The notes under the pieces: model-generated
What the model was told of the DNA's origin: nothing
The model's input: only the letters and a program-made list of their open reading frames with translations
Databases searched by the model: none
In this document: in pieces, positions 1 through 11,445 of the stretch
Layout of the letters: every line of letters begins with the position of its first letter
Position numbering within the stretch: the first letter of the stretch is position 1
Assembly: GCA_051453625.1 (NCBI GenBank)
Contig: JBOZIK010000001.1
Location: 82,038,134-82,102,133 of the forward strand
Length of the DNA stretch: 64,000 nt
Reading direction: 5' to 3'
Source of the DNA: Welwitschia mirabilis
Lineage: Eukaryota; Gnetophyta; Gnetopsida; Welwitschiales
Translations under genes and position numbers: made by a program

Positions 1-479
1 AGAACAAAGAGAAAAACAAATTTGGTTTGGGAAAATTGCAAAGATTTTCTTTACCCGGTACAGGAAAAAATCCGTCTACGAGGTGGGAATTGTTGGAAGT
101 AGCTTTAGCGTGATTCTTAATCAATTGTAGAATGATTGTTTATGAAATATTTATCATATTCAACTTTTAGCTTGATCATCTTGAATATAATAGTTATCTT
201 TTATTCTATGATTTGATTTCAGTATAATTAAGGTCTCTTTAATTTCCTAAATATCTTTACTCAAGATATCTTCAATCTTTTAAATGTCTTCAAATAATTA
301 ATCTTATAGTTTTAGCATCTAATGATTTTTGTGAGATGTTATCTTTGAAAATCGATCATTATCTAGTGTTTATAAAGGTCTAATATTCTTGTGATGATCT
401 GTCTACATAATGACATAAAATATTTGACCCATGGAATCATTAAAAATAGATTTACCAACACTAATATTAACTTTAAGAG
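1..479. other. Window edge and decayed downstream part of a copia element
   Basis: The first ~110 bases contain several CpG dinucleotides and are less AT-rich than what follows, so they may belong to a different, younger sequence cut by the window edge. I could not identify them. From about 120 onward the composition matches the copia gag remnant to the right, and in minus-strand orientation this would be the gag-to-protease linker, but no conserved motif can be read. Confidence 0.3.
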
Positions 480-1795
480 CTAAGTTATCAAGTCATAAAC
501 TATTTTAAGGACCTTTTTCATGTTCATATTCTAATTCATGAAAATGGAGGAATTTTTTCATATTAGAACATACATTTTGTAACTTAATGAATTCTTTAGA
601 AATTAAGTCATAATTGTCTTAAAGTTTCATACATGTTTCTCCTTTACTTTATAATTTAGATTCCCCTTTTTTTCCTTCATTGTTCTTTTATATATGTACA
701 ATGACTATCTAAGATGAATGAATCCTTTTATCATTAGAGGTATCTAATAGAATTGTATCCTCATCATCATCCCAACTTATAAAGAAAGATTTCTTCTTCT
801 TGAGTTCTTTCTTTTGTGATTTTTTCTATAATCTATTAGACTTAAAACATTTTGAGCTTATGTATATTTGTTATTTATAAATCCAATATTCCAATTTGGA
901 AATATTAGTCTTAGAAAAAGGTGAAAATCTACTATAAGATTTATCTTTAGGCTTACCTCTTCTTGAAATTCAAATTACTTTATGTATCTTCTTCTTGTTA
1001 TTCGTTTATAAAAGAATCCTTTTGATTTTCCTTGTAATAAGAGAAAGTTCTTCTTTTACATCATCTTCAAAGTGATATACTTCTTTTATTTTATCTTTAA
1101 AAGATTAGCTTGGATTTTCACTAGCTTTAAAAATAACAAGCTTCTCCTTCAGAGAACCAACTTAAATAATATTCATCTTACAAGGTCTTAGAGGGGTTTC
1201 TAATTCTTCAATCTTCATTGTATTAAAGTCTTTTAATTATTTTATGATAATTTTTTTAGTTTTGTATTCTAGAGTTAAGGACTTGATAACATTTTTAATT
1301 AAATAGGCCTCTAGAAGACTTTTGTCAATGACACATATATCATTCACTATGTTAAAAATTCTTGTTAAGTACTCATCTGAACTCTCTCCATTATTCATCC
1401 TTACATGTTTAAATGAATTGGTTTAGATAAGAAGCTTTTATTTCTTGATAACTAAGGTTCCTTTATATGTTCTCACTATAACATTTCATATCTCTTATGT
1501 TATTTTCCATTTGGCTATTTGATTAATCCCTCCATTGTAAGAGCTGAGTGAAGATCATTCTTTGCCTTTGAGTCATATATGAAGGTGATCTTTTCTTTAT
1601 CTTTATAGTTTCTTCTAGGTTTTATTTATGTGATGGAGTTTTTATGGCATCTATAATGGCTTCTATAGGCTTTGAATATCTATCTTTAATGCTTTGTCAA
1701 ATCTGAAATGCATAAGATTATAACTTTAATTCTATGCTCATCTTCAAAAAGGCATAGTTAGTTCCATCAAAGAGTAGATGTTTGATAGATGGCAT
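480..1795 (-). pseudogene. Ty1/copia gag remnant (UBN2/DUF4219-like), broken
   Basis: Remnant of the capsid polyprotein of a Ty1/copia retrotransposon, read on the minus strand from an ATG at 1795. Near the start it reads FDGTNYAFLKMSIE (about 1724-1774), the usual opening motif of plant copia gag (consensus like LDGTNYxxWK). Further on are MNNGESSDEYLTRIF-like text, SLITRKIKRIL (about 1013-1051), RRGKPKDKS (about 940-970) and an acidic SWDDDEDT stretch (757-780). In intact plant copia gags this acidic stretch follows the CCHC zinc knuckle; here only one Cys of the knuckle remains visible. A charged, coiled-coil-like linker (ELEYEHEK) follows at about 511-555. Several in-frame stops and frame changes make it non-functional. 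The order of motifs and the acidic linker fit SIRE-like elements, but that lineage assignment is an inference. Confidence 0.75.
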
Positions 1796-1840
1796 TCCTT
1801 CCATATTTTACTTAAGAATGTCATTTTTTTTCATAAGCAT

Positions 1841-1854
1841 CCACTTTTATACCA
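1841..1854 (-). other. Possible decayed primer-binding site of the copia element
   Basis: Minus-strand TGGTATAAAAGTGG lies about 45 bases before the gag ATG. The standard plant copia primer site, complementary to initiator tRNA-Met, is TGGTATCAGAGC; the first six bases match and the rest is decayed. If correct, the 5' LTR lies to the right, from about 1857. Confidence 0.35.
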
Positions 1855-1855
1855 A

Positions 1856-2639
1856 TTACAAATTACTAAAATTAGATGGAAGTGGTACATAAGATCTACT
1901 AAGTAAGAATCACTACTAAAATCAAATGAAAAATACATAATAAAAACCCTACCAAATTAATATGGTTCTTTAACCTGAGTACATTCACAAATAGAGGGTA
2001 TCTTTTCTTCACACCTTTGAATATTCCTAACCTACAAAATAGTGGTTTTGGATCATCACCAATCTTACATACAAATGAAATATTCTTTACAAGATAGCAC
2101 ACTCCTCTCCTCAGGGATTACAACAAATAAAAATTAAATTGTACTCACCATCATGTAAGGAAGAACACTACTATAAGGATTGCCTTATAATTTGAAATCC
2201 TAAAAAAGGGATTCTAAAGACAATAATAGTTTATGGACTTAAAAAAATGAATTTAAAAATTTAATAGTATTATAATGAAGTGCCAATAATGTTAACAAAA
2301 GAATAGTAAGCTTAAATGATGTTACTATAGTGAAATGCTTGAGTTCTTTATGCTATAGTTAATCATAACTATTTAAGATTAGAGTAACATAGCTATGAAA
2401 GAGTCAATGATCAACCAATCTATTTAGTAAATAGTTCTACTTATCAAGGTCACAAAAATCTTTGTATTTATGGTCAATAAGTAATCATTTCTCTTTAGAA
2501 TTTTTTCCTTTATACTTTTGATATCTTCTTTGCTTTTATGCTAGTAATATAGCCATTTAAAAATGTTTGATGTCATTTAATAGCTATAAATGGATAAGTT
2601 TTCATCATTCAATGGTTATTTTATTTTTTCTTTATTTTT
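1856..2639 (-). other. Probable copia 5' LTR sequence, no clear border
   Basis: Sequence immediately upstream of the presumed copia primer site. It should be the 3' part of that element's 5' LTR by position. A 67-codon open stretch (1899-2102, minus) has no recognisable motif and is probably chance. I could not find a convincing LTR end or TATA box. Confidence 0.25.
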
Positions 2640-3115
2640 TAGGATAGACATCTTTAACATAGTAGACATATCTATCAGGTAAATGTCTTTATCCTAAAAG
2701 AGTTTTTAGTTAAACTGCTCAAAATTTAATAACCCTTGAATTGCTATATCTTTGACCCATAGATATCATGAATGTTTTATGTAAAACATTTTTGATCCCT
2801 TAGAATGTAGATAATTTATCATGGCATAATCTATCTCTATTACCTCTTTTAATTTAGCATAGACATCTTTAGTTTAGTAGATGCCTTTAAATAGTTGGAA
2901 TAGTATAGACATCATTAGCTTATTAGATGTATTTCACCTATCTTATTTCCTTAGTTCAGTATAGATGTACTTATAATAATAGATGTCTTTCACTTTTCTT
3001 AGCTCCCTAGTTCAGTATAGATGTCTTTGTTATAATAGACATTTTTCAACTATGAGAATTTTAAATTCAGTCCAGAATCTTTAATATAGTAGTCTTTATT
3101 ATAGATATCTTCCAA
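2640..3115. repeat. Degenerate tandem repeat (ATAGACATCTTT / TAGATGTCTTT units)
   Basis: Two related half-units, ATAGACATCTTT-like and TAGTAGATGTCTTT-like, alternate at least six times with spacings of about 20-30 bases; neighbouring copies near 2950-3050 also share the text TTAGTTCAGTATAGATGT. The array is imperfect and AT-drifted. By position it could be a subrepeat array inside the LTR of the copia remnant to its left, which is an inference. Confidence 0.55.
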
Positions 3116-5821
3116 TATGTAAACATATTTAATCAATTTCATATGTCCTTTATGAGTTTTAAGTTAAATCTTCTATGTACTTTAAACTTTAAGGTTTAAT
3201 TAACTTAATCCTTATTTGTAACTCATGGTGATTTTTAATTATCCTATCTACACATTAGAGTTGTTACATTTGATAAGTAGAATTATCAAAACTAGGAATT
3301 TTATAATAATATGTTTTAAGTATTTATGAATAAAATTCCCTTAACATGATTTTAAGGCATGGAGAATGATGATATTTTACAATAAAGAATTATCAAAACA
3401 AAGAAGGTGGCTAATTAAAATGATGATCTAGTTCTAAGTTAGGTTAACTTAAGTACTTTTGATTAGGAATTCCTATGTGATAAACCATAATTTATGGTTA
3501 TTACTCAAATGCATTTTCTCTTTATATGCATAAACTATCTTCTTATTCAATAAATACTTCAACTATATGTTTGATTTCTTGTTGAATACTTATTAAATGT
3601 TTTTATAATTCCATATGTAGTTGTAAATTTATGTATTATATTATAGTAAAATCTAGTTATTAATAAAATAATTTAAGAATATATTTCTTTATCAATGATA
3701 TACTACTTTATAATGGAATAGTTACTTAGTGCTAATGGTAAATGCTTATTCTCTTCCAAATGACCCTTACACATCTATTCAAATTTACCTATCAACATGA
3801 ATCTGCTAGGTCATTTGTCCTAGTTAGATTTAACTTTCAAGATCAATACCCTATTTATGTAAAATTTATCTTAGCTATTCTTATATTATATTCACTAATA
3901 TTAGACAATCTAAATCTACTTGAATCCGCTCTTTTTGATGCTTAAAGATCTTAAATACTATAATATTCCCCTTACTAGAGTAGAAAAATTAACATAACTA
4001 ATTTGGACATATCCTTTTAGGGTTTTATATCTTACATGTTTACTATAGAGAATTTCATAATTTATGCTATCTAAAAAAGAAATTTAATTCTAGCTATTGT
4101 AATAGAACAACTAATAGAATTAAGGTAAAAAAAATGAAAATACAAACTTTTATATGTTTTAATTGATAAAATAACCCCTTAAAATATTATCTAACCTAGT
4201 ACTCTTATAGTATAAATGTGCTTGACTACAAAGTTTATAAATATCCTCATCAAAATATTGACTTCAAGATAGATCTATTACATTAATATTACTTTGATTA
4301 ACACTTACATGATAAATCTAATTTAAAATATCAAACTTCTTTTGTCCTTACACCATATCCTTAGGCATCAAATCATCTCCTTAACATCATATCTCTTTTA
4401 TATTAAACCTTATTTTTTGGCATTAAACATGTTATTGACATTAAATGCTAAAAATTTTATGANNNNNNNNNNNNNNNNNNNNNNNNNNNNNNNNNNNNNN
4501 NNNNNNNNNNNNNNNNNNNNNNNNNNNNNNNNNNNNNNNNNNNNNNNNNNNNNNNNNNNNNNATTAAATGCTAAAAATTTTATGATGTTTAATGCTATAA
4601 AAACATGGTGTATCATGTGAAATATGAGATTATAATTCAATATTTAATATTTAATTTCAAGATACATTACACACTTCATGTTTGATGTATGAGATTCTAA
4701 AGTATGTTGATCTATAATAATTATAAAAACTATAAACCCTTTAATATTCAAGTGATCTATTAAAAAGAGATTTAGACCTGAAAAATCAAGATCTTCTCTG
4801 TCAACCCTTTTAAATGAATATCTAAAATTTTAAAACTAGATCTAAGATAATATGTAGTTAAAATGAAATTATTACTAAAGATATCTAAATTATTTGTCAT
4901 TATTTGAAATATTCAATAGAGGTTAACAAATCAAATAGATCTTATTAAATGATAATTTTATTTAAATAACCTTTAATAATAAAACCAAAAGGAAATAAGA
5001 TAGATTATTAATATATAGTGTAAATATAACATAACTAAGAGAGTTTTAAATTTGTGAACTTTAAATTTTTGAATTTATAACTTCTTGATATTTGCATGTA
5101 AAATATGTGGAAGCAAATGCGAAAATTATTATTCTAATTAACTTGTTATATGTGCATGCTATTATTTTGAACATATGTTCCCTTTCCATAGGAACTATTT
5201 ATTGTTTTTAAAATTAGAACTTGAAATTTACTAAATCCTTTTTTTATTTTATTGTTTTAAGAGTAATGATATGATTCCTAATTATGGATAACAAATTTAA
5301 TGGATAGATTATCCCATTTCTCTTAGTAAAAATATTAAGAATATGAAAAGGAATATGATACATAACAAAAGCAATCCACAATCAGTTGTAAACTTACTTT
5401 AGGATGTAAATTTGTATTTAAAGAATGTTTATAAGATTTTTTTCAATTAGTGACTAGGGTTATTTTCTAATATGTGGTTAAGATTTTACATTTATTAATG
5501 TTAAATTTATGAATTTATTACATAAGAACCTTAGTAACTAAAGTTAAAGGCTATAGAATGTCATCTTCTCATTTAACTTATATAACTTATTTTCATCTTT
5601 AGTAATAGTTTTGTTTTGTAACTTTTTATTACTAGCTTCAAATGAAAGATAAACATTTCTAATAGCTTAAATATTTTTTAATCTAATATTTTTTAAGTTT
5701 TTAAACAATTCAATCTTTAACATGATTATTATAATAATAGAAGTTATTTATCCATTTATCAGAGATATAAAATGCTTGTAATATTTATTTACATGGAATA
5801 ATAACACAATAACATGATGAA
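3116..5821. other. Decayed AT-rich DNA, nothing recognisable (contains a 100-N gap)
   Basis: No coding motif, LTR border or RNA gene could be read on either strand. Short open stretches (3742-3945 plus, and those bridging the N run at 4463-4562) have no family resemblance. Confidence 0.5.
4463..4562. other. Assembly gap, 100 N, with identical 23-base flanks
   Basis: The 23 bases before the gap (4440-4462) are repeated exactly directly after it (4563-4585). This is expected when two overlapping contig ends were not merged, so the true gap may be zero or negative. Confidence 0.85.
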
Positions 5822-7023
5822 TGTTATGGTGTAAATTTGTCTAATTCTTAAATCCTTAGCTAATCCATGTCCATTAGAAGTACTTATACAAAAACACACA
5901 TTAGTATAGGGGGAGTTAATCCAAATATCATAATTTATTGAAAGCACTATGTTAGAAGTTAGAGTATTAATTTATCAAAGATTTTTTGGTCTTTTTCAAT
6001 TAAGTAAATGAAATAAGAATAATGTAGAAATATAATGCAAGATGAATGCTAATGCAATGTTGATGAATTAGATGCAAATTGAATAAAACTAAGTACTAGA
6101 TCTATTTGATTACCAATTTGATATTATTAAGACTAGTTTTTATAATGTAGATAAATTAGAAAATTACAGTCACTTAATCCTAACTAATCTAAGCTATAAG
6201 GAACATCAAAATAGAATATAATTTAATGAAACTACTATAGTTATGAAAATGTAATATGAAATGAAATGCACATACTAAATTAATTATCTCAACATATTGT
6301 TACATAGGTTGCCCTCATAATATTATCAACTATAAAGTTGTCACAAAATTATAATCAACATAAATCATAAGAGGAATACACTTAATAGAAGTAAACCAAC
6401 GTTTTATTAATCAATATTAATCATCTACTTACAAAGTACTAGCACCTCAATGAAGGATACACAACCTAATACCAAGGAAGACTTTTTTCTATAGCTAAGA
6501 TAAACCTCTTATTATTTAATCTTATATCATAAGATTTTAAGTATAATAAATGGAAAATGGAAGTGGAGGTAAGGGGGTATTTATAGCTCTACATGGAAGA
6601 TTTTAGAAATGAAACCCTAGTAATTCAAATGGGTTTGTAAATCAATTATAATAATAATAAATTATATTCATTTATTACATAAAATAAATATCATTCTAAC
6701 TATCACCTAGATTACTATGGTATGTAACTCTAGTTCATGTCAGCATCACTGTCAGGTAATTATCATCTAGACAACAGCATGGATGACATCCTCCTGAGCT
6801 CTTCAACTAAGGAAAATTAGACTTTTGGATCATTGAACTTCTCCTCAAAATGCTGAATGTCAGAACTTGCTTGAAATACCTCCAAATGCATTAAGAATTT
6901 CTTGTTTTTGTGATCATCACATTTACTCTTCATAACCAATAAAATTTCACTTAAACCTATCTCAATGTTCTATAAAAGTACTTAAAATACCCCATCAAAT
7001 ATATACAATTTGATATTTTAACA
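5822..7023 (-). repeat. Solo LTR of an Athila-like Ty3/gypsy element
   Basis: Begins TGTTATGGTGTAAATTTG and ends ATTTTAACA on the plus strand, the same terminal plan (TGTT...AACA) as the other Athila-like LTRs here, and is read in minus orientation. The five bases before it are ATGAA and the five after it ATGAG, identical except for one G/A transition, so this is a complete LTR with its target-site duplication and no internal region: a solo LTR left by LTR-LTR recombination. It keeps a decayed TATA region near 6575-6590 (minus-strand CTATAAATAC). It is more diverged than the LTRs at 18 kb and 62 kb. Confidence 0.8.
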
Positions 7024-7320
7024 ATGAGAAGTATTAATAAGAATATAAAAGTAATTAGTAAAGTGCATATTAAGAAATTAAAGACCATAATCATGAAATT
7101 TAAATACCTTTATAAGATTATGTTAAAAATCTTGATAAATTCCATGTAAAATAAAAATTTACTAAAATGAAAAATAAATAAGAAATTAAAGGATAAATCA
7201 TATAAAATAAAGAGGAATAACTCAAATAAATATTTTTACTAACTTAAGCATAAGAATCATAGATAATGTACAAATTAGACAAATAAAAGCCCCATTAAAT
7301 ACAAGTTTTTTAATAGAAGT
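7024..7320. other. Short AT-rich spacer between two LTRs
   Basis: Pre-insertion DNA that flanks the solo LTR on its left and element B on its right. No motif is recognised on either strand. Confidence 0.4.
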
Positions 7321-8325
7321 TATTGCAGTACCTATTTGTGCACAAATAAAATATATATCTTTACATAACACAACATACTAATATAGTTGGAAGTGAATGC
7401 AAATGTTGTGTTCTCATTGAAGACTAGGAGATGAGACCAAGAATTGCTTCTCATAAAGAATAAAGTAATCAAACTTAAAGAATAATGTAGTAAATAAAGG
7501 ATGTAATGCAAATACAAAATGCAACTAACTAAGTGCAATGAAAAATGAAACTAAACTACTTTATTTTAGCCTTAACAAAATTTACCCTTAAGACCTATCA
7601 CTAATAAAATTGTTACTAGATCAAGGGCAACATAGAATATAAGAGACTTACAAAAAATTAATATGTAATATAAAAGGAATAACACCTGGGTTAAAAAATA
7701 GCTAGACCTCAATGGAGAATGCATAGCCCTCTACTAAGGAAATGTCTTTCTCCAAATCTCAAGATTAATCTCCCACCCTTTAATATCTTGTCATGAGAAT
7801 TTCTGATGTAACAAAGATAGAAAGGAGAGTCAAAGGGGATCTTATTTATAGGGTTTCATAATAGAAAATGATAACAAAAAGAAACTCCAAAATAGATCCA
7901 TTTCAAAAGAGAAATGGAAAAAATGATTAAGGTTAGCTATCAGATTCAGTTATAGTGATTATCCTTTCTATCATCTAGATGATATAAGGCGTTATAGCTC
8001 TTTACAAAAGATGACTCAGATGTATCTTAACAATCCATATTAGGGTCAAAAGCTATTATCATCCTACCTATCATGGTGATGATAAAGAAATGATACTATT
8101 CTTTTTTAATCTAAATTAGGAGAAGTTAGCAATTTCCATCAGTAATATTCCTCCATAGTCATGAGTATCAGAATGTATCTTAAATGACTCAAATCATGTT
8201 AAGAATTGCATATTTCTAACATCTTCTATTAATTCTTTAAAATACTTAGAATTACATCTAAACCTATGTAAATGTTCTACAAAATAGCTTATAAAACACC
8301 ATCAGATAACCATAAATTGACAACA
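7321..8325 (-). repeat. 3' LTR of Athila-like element B (minus orientation)
   Basis: The left border TATTGCAGTACCTATTTGTG is a decayed TGTTGCAGTAC, and the right border is ATTGACAACA. A minus-strand TATA box lies at about 7846-7856 (CTATAAATAAG). It is followed on its right by a polypurine tract, which fixes it as the 3' LTR of a minus-strand element. It aligns along its length with the LTR at 24166-26545 (for example the shared text around 7340-7460 and 24220-24310), and the two are taken as a pair. Candidate target duplications (GAAGT at 7316-7320, TATAA at 26546-26550) do not match, so the pairing rests on similarity only. Confidence 0.75.
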
Positions 8326-8347
8326 CATCATATCTCCCCACTTAGCC
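8326..8347 (-). other. Polypurine tract next to the 3' LTR of element B
   Basis: On the minus strand the bases before the LTR read GGCTAAGTGGGGAGATATG, a purine-rich run of the kind that primes plus-strand synthesis in LTR retroelements. Equivalent runs sit at the same place at 19232-19247 and 57838-57853. Confidence 0.6.
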
Positions 8348-10226
8348 TTTATCAGTCACTAATAAAAATGAAGCGAAAAACCACAAATGCAAGCCAATTT
8401 ATTTTATAAAAAATCAATATAAAAATTATAAAACAAGGCCATAAAATACATCTTATATCAAAATAATTAGTTACACATCATGTATATGAAAATTTAAAAA
8501 TTATGGCTCATGAAAGCTTTGAAATAACTAAAAAACTTAAAAATGAACCATGATCATCGGTCTTGCCCTCCTATGAGAAAAATAATGTGTCCCATATTTC
8601 CTAATAAAGCATTGCATAACTATTTAAATTAAGTGCAAAACTAAGTAAAGAAATGTTATATTTAAAAAATATAGATGTATGAAATCTTTGATAAGAAAGA
8701 GTGGACAATGAAAATGTTCCATCATAATCTTATTATGAGCAATGCTGAGAACTCCAAAATAGTAAAAATAAACATCATAAAAGTATTTAACCAAGTAAGA
8801 AATCAACTCTTTATTAAAAACTAAGTAATCAAAGCATCAAATGATAAGAAAATACAAAAATAACTTTGAAGCAATTAACTAAACCATAAATGAAAATAAA
8901 CTGAATGGATAGAAGGTAACATAAGAAAAAGATAGCTGATCTATGTGAAATTTTAACCTAGCAAACTTTCATGAAAGAAATCATAACATCACTTGATTTC
9001 AAAAAACATGACTTAATATATACAAATTTCATTCAATAAGTTGTAATTATGATAATATTCAAAAATAAATGTTTTAAACAATAAATGATTAGACTAAAGA
9101 GTTACTCAAAAATAAACTGACCTATCAACATCTCAAAACAAACATCTAAATCTTAAGAAATGAAATGATCATATGGAAAGCCTAAGAGTCTAGAAAATGA
9201 GAAATGCCTCTATAATGATACTAAGAATACCATTAATCTCTAAGCCTCTTAGTTTTTCTTATCATTTTATTATTCATAATGAAGAGAGTGCAATCCTAGT
9301 TAGAGAAGTAAGGATTTATAAAGCATGATCAACTAACCCCCTAGTGAAGTTTCCATANNNNNNNNNNNNNNNNNNNNNNNNNNNNNNNNNNNNNNNNNNN
9401 NNNNNNTGTACTTATGATAGGGCATCATAGTGACCATGTTTTTGAAATATTTCAAATAAAATTTTATGATCTTATTTCACTTTCTTTTCTCCCCCCCTAT
9501 AATGAAAACATTCCATAAGATCAAAGACAAAGGCAAATTCATAAAATGAAGATAGAAAATAACATCCTTAAACAATCTAAGACCATTTTATCATTCAGAA
9601 AGACATAAAAATAAAGCATCTGTTTTTAAACTGAAGTTCATAGATGTGTGAATGTCTTAAGATTAGATGAATTTAATCTTATCACTATAAAATGCCCAAG
9701 TCAAAGACTAGTCATGAAAATAAATACATAAGTCATGTTTGAAAGATGATTAAGTAATGTCATAATTACCTCTAAAGGAAAAAGCTAAGATAAAATTCAA
9801 CTAGTTGCTCAAATATTTCCAACCTTTGTCCATTAACTTTATGAAATTCTTAAGTGATTAAGTTATAAATTTCAATAGAACCATTAGAATGTAATTTCTT
9901 AAAATAATGAAAAACTAAATAAAAAAGAACTAATGGTCATCCTTCTCATTGTTCAGATGATAGAGAGGATAACAAAAGTAAAAAATAAAAAGTGGATATC
10001 TAATAGAAAACAGAAAGCATAAAATAAAAATAAAGACTTTCATCTTAACTATTGTAGAAATACTAGAAGGTATGACATATACAAAAAGCTAAAGCAGAAA
10101 GCTAAAAACAAAATCAAAGTCAAAATTACCAAATCTAAAATATTTTATTTAAATCCTAAAATCTATTTAATGCTTTTATTAAAAAGAAAGAAAGAAGGAA
10201 GGATCTATTTAGATGATCTTAAGATT
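8348..10226 (-). mobile_element. 3' non-coding region of element B, with leader-like repeats
   Basis: Element-internal DNA between the 3' LTR and the remaining coding part. It holds copy 1 of the conserved 3' block at about 9190-9530, broken by a 49-N gap at 9358-9406, including a purine tract at about 9482-9501 on the minus strand. Near 9935-9975 and 10038-10078 it also has two inverted-repeat modules of the kind found in untranslated leaders. RT, RNase H and integrase are absent from this copy, so a large internal deletion has joined the 5' and 3' parts. No coding motif is readable here. Confidence 0.6.
9358..9406. other. Assembly gap, 49 N
   Basis: The run of N lies inside the conserved 3' block of element B. 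Comparison with the copies near 20.9 kb and 60.7 kb suggests that roughly 90-100 bases of that block are missing. Confidence 0.8.
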
Positions 10227-11445
10227 TTACATTATTTTAGAGAAATAAATCCCAAACCAAATGTTCATTAATTGATAAAACATAAAAGGTATATAAGTAT
10301 TTTGGAGTAAAATCAATTGGAGGAAAATAAGGATAATAGAAAAAACTTCATGAGACCATATGAAAGCATAAATTTTTAAAGTCAACAGGGAGATTAATGT
10401 TAATTCTAATAGCAAATTTTCATTAATCATAATAGTTTTGTTTTGATCATCACAAAGAAAAATATGTTCTAATCCACTAGAAATATTTTTCATATTTACA
10501 TTCAAATTATGATTTGCAATTTCTAGCTCATGCAATGGATAATCTCCCTCAAGGTATGAGTTTTCATTTAATGGTTAGACTTTCTTACAATATAAGGGTT
10601 TTATTTCTTTTTTATTTTAATCTAAAACTTTATGCTCAAAGTTAGATGTGTCAATGGCTTCTATGTTCTTAATCTCAAATGCATCATCATAAAGTATAGG
10701 CTCATGTGAGTTCAGTTGTCTTTCTTTAAGGTAATGATGTTAAAGAAAAAAATTTTGATTTAATATTATCTTCCAAATTCATCTCATTGCCTAAGTCTTT
10801 CTCATTTTCATCAAAAACTCTAATTGTAAACATTTGGTTTCTTAGGTAATACTTTACATTCTAGATCTTATGTCAATAATGTAGTGATCTATTGTATAAA
10901 AGTCTCATTCTAGAAGTAATGGATATCCTCTTTTGCATTTAATTTCTATGATAACAACATCTATTAGGTAGTAAGCCTCTTCAATTTAGATCAATAAATC
11001 TTTGATGACTCCTAAGATTTTCTTAATCAAAGTATTCACTAACTCTAAGAGAATCTGAGTAGGATCTATTCTATCATCTAAACCAAGTCTTTTGCAAATG
11101 TTTAGTGGTATGATATTAACACTTGATTCAATATTAATTAAAGCTCTTCTATATTTTTGTTTTCCTTTAATGTGACATTTATTGTTGCTACTCCTTAGTC
11201 TTTAAATTTTGGAGATTTTTATGACATGGAATTCCTAAGGAATTGTGCTAAAGAGACTTTACTAAGAATAACTCATCTTTGTTTTCTTCTTGTCAAGTAT
11301 TTATATAGTTTTGAGTACCCCTAATTTTTTTGTAAAAGCTCCTAAAAAGATAAGTTTATACTCATATTTTTTATTAAGACTTTAAGATCTTCATTAAAAT
11401 TTGAATTATAGTTAAGCCTATGAAGCCAAAGATTAGCTAGTTGAT
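10227..11445 (-). pseudogene. Athila-like gag end and aspartic protease remnant of element B
   Basis: Minus-strand coding remnant. It starts at the right end with WLHRLNYN (about 11405-11437), which matches WLDRLNTN in the plus-strand copy at about 45650, followed by the region that precedes the protease. The protease reads ALINIESSVNII (about 11103-11150); the family consensus is of the DLGASINLMP type, so the catalytic Asp is replaced by Asn. Then come an ICKRLGL-type stretch and a VVIIEIKCKRGYPLL stretch. The left end (to 10227) holds the pre-RT linker, with LEHIFLCDDQNKTIMI resembling the LKYAFLG-type motif of Athila polyproteins. RT, RNase H and integrase do not follow. The right end is cut abruptly at 11445 by a plus-strand LTR; more gag of the same orientation reappears at 22355. 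Confidence 0.7.
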
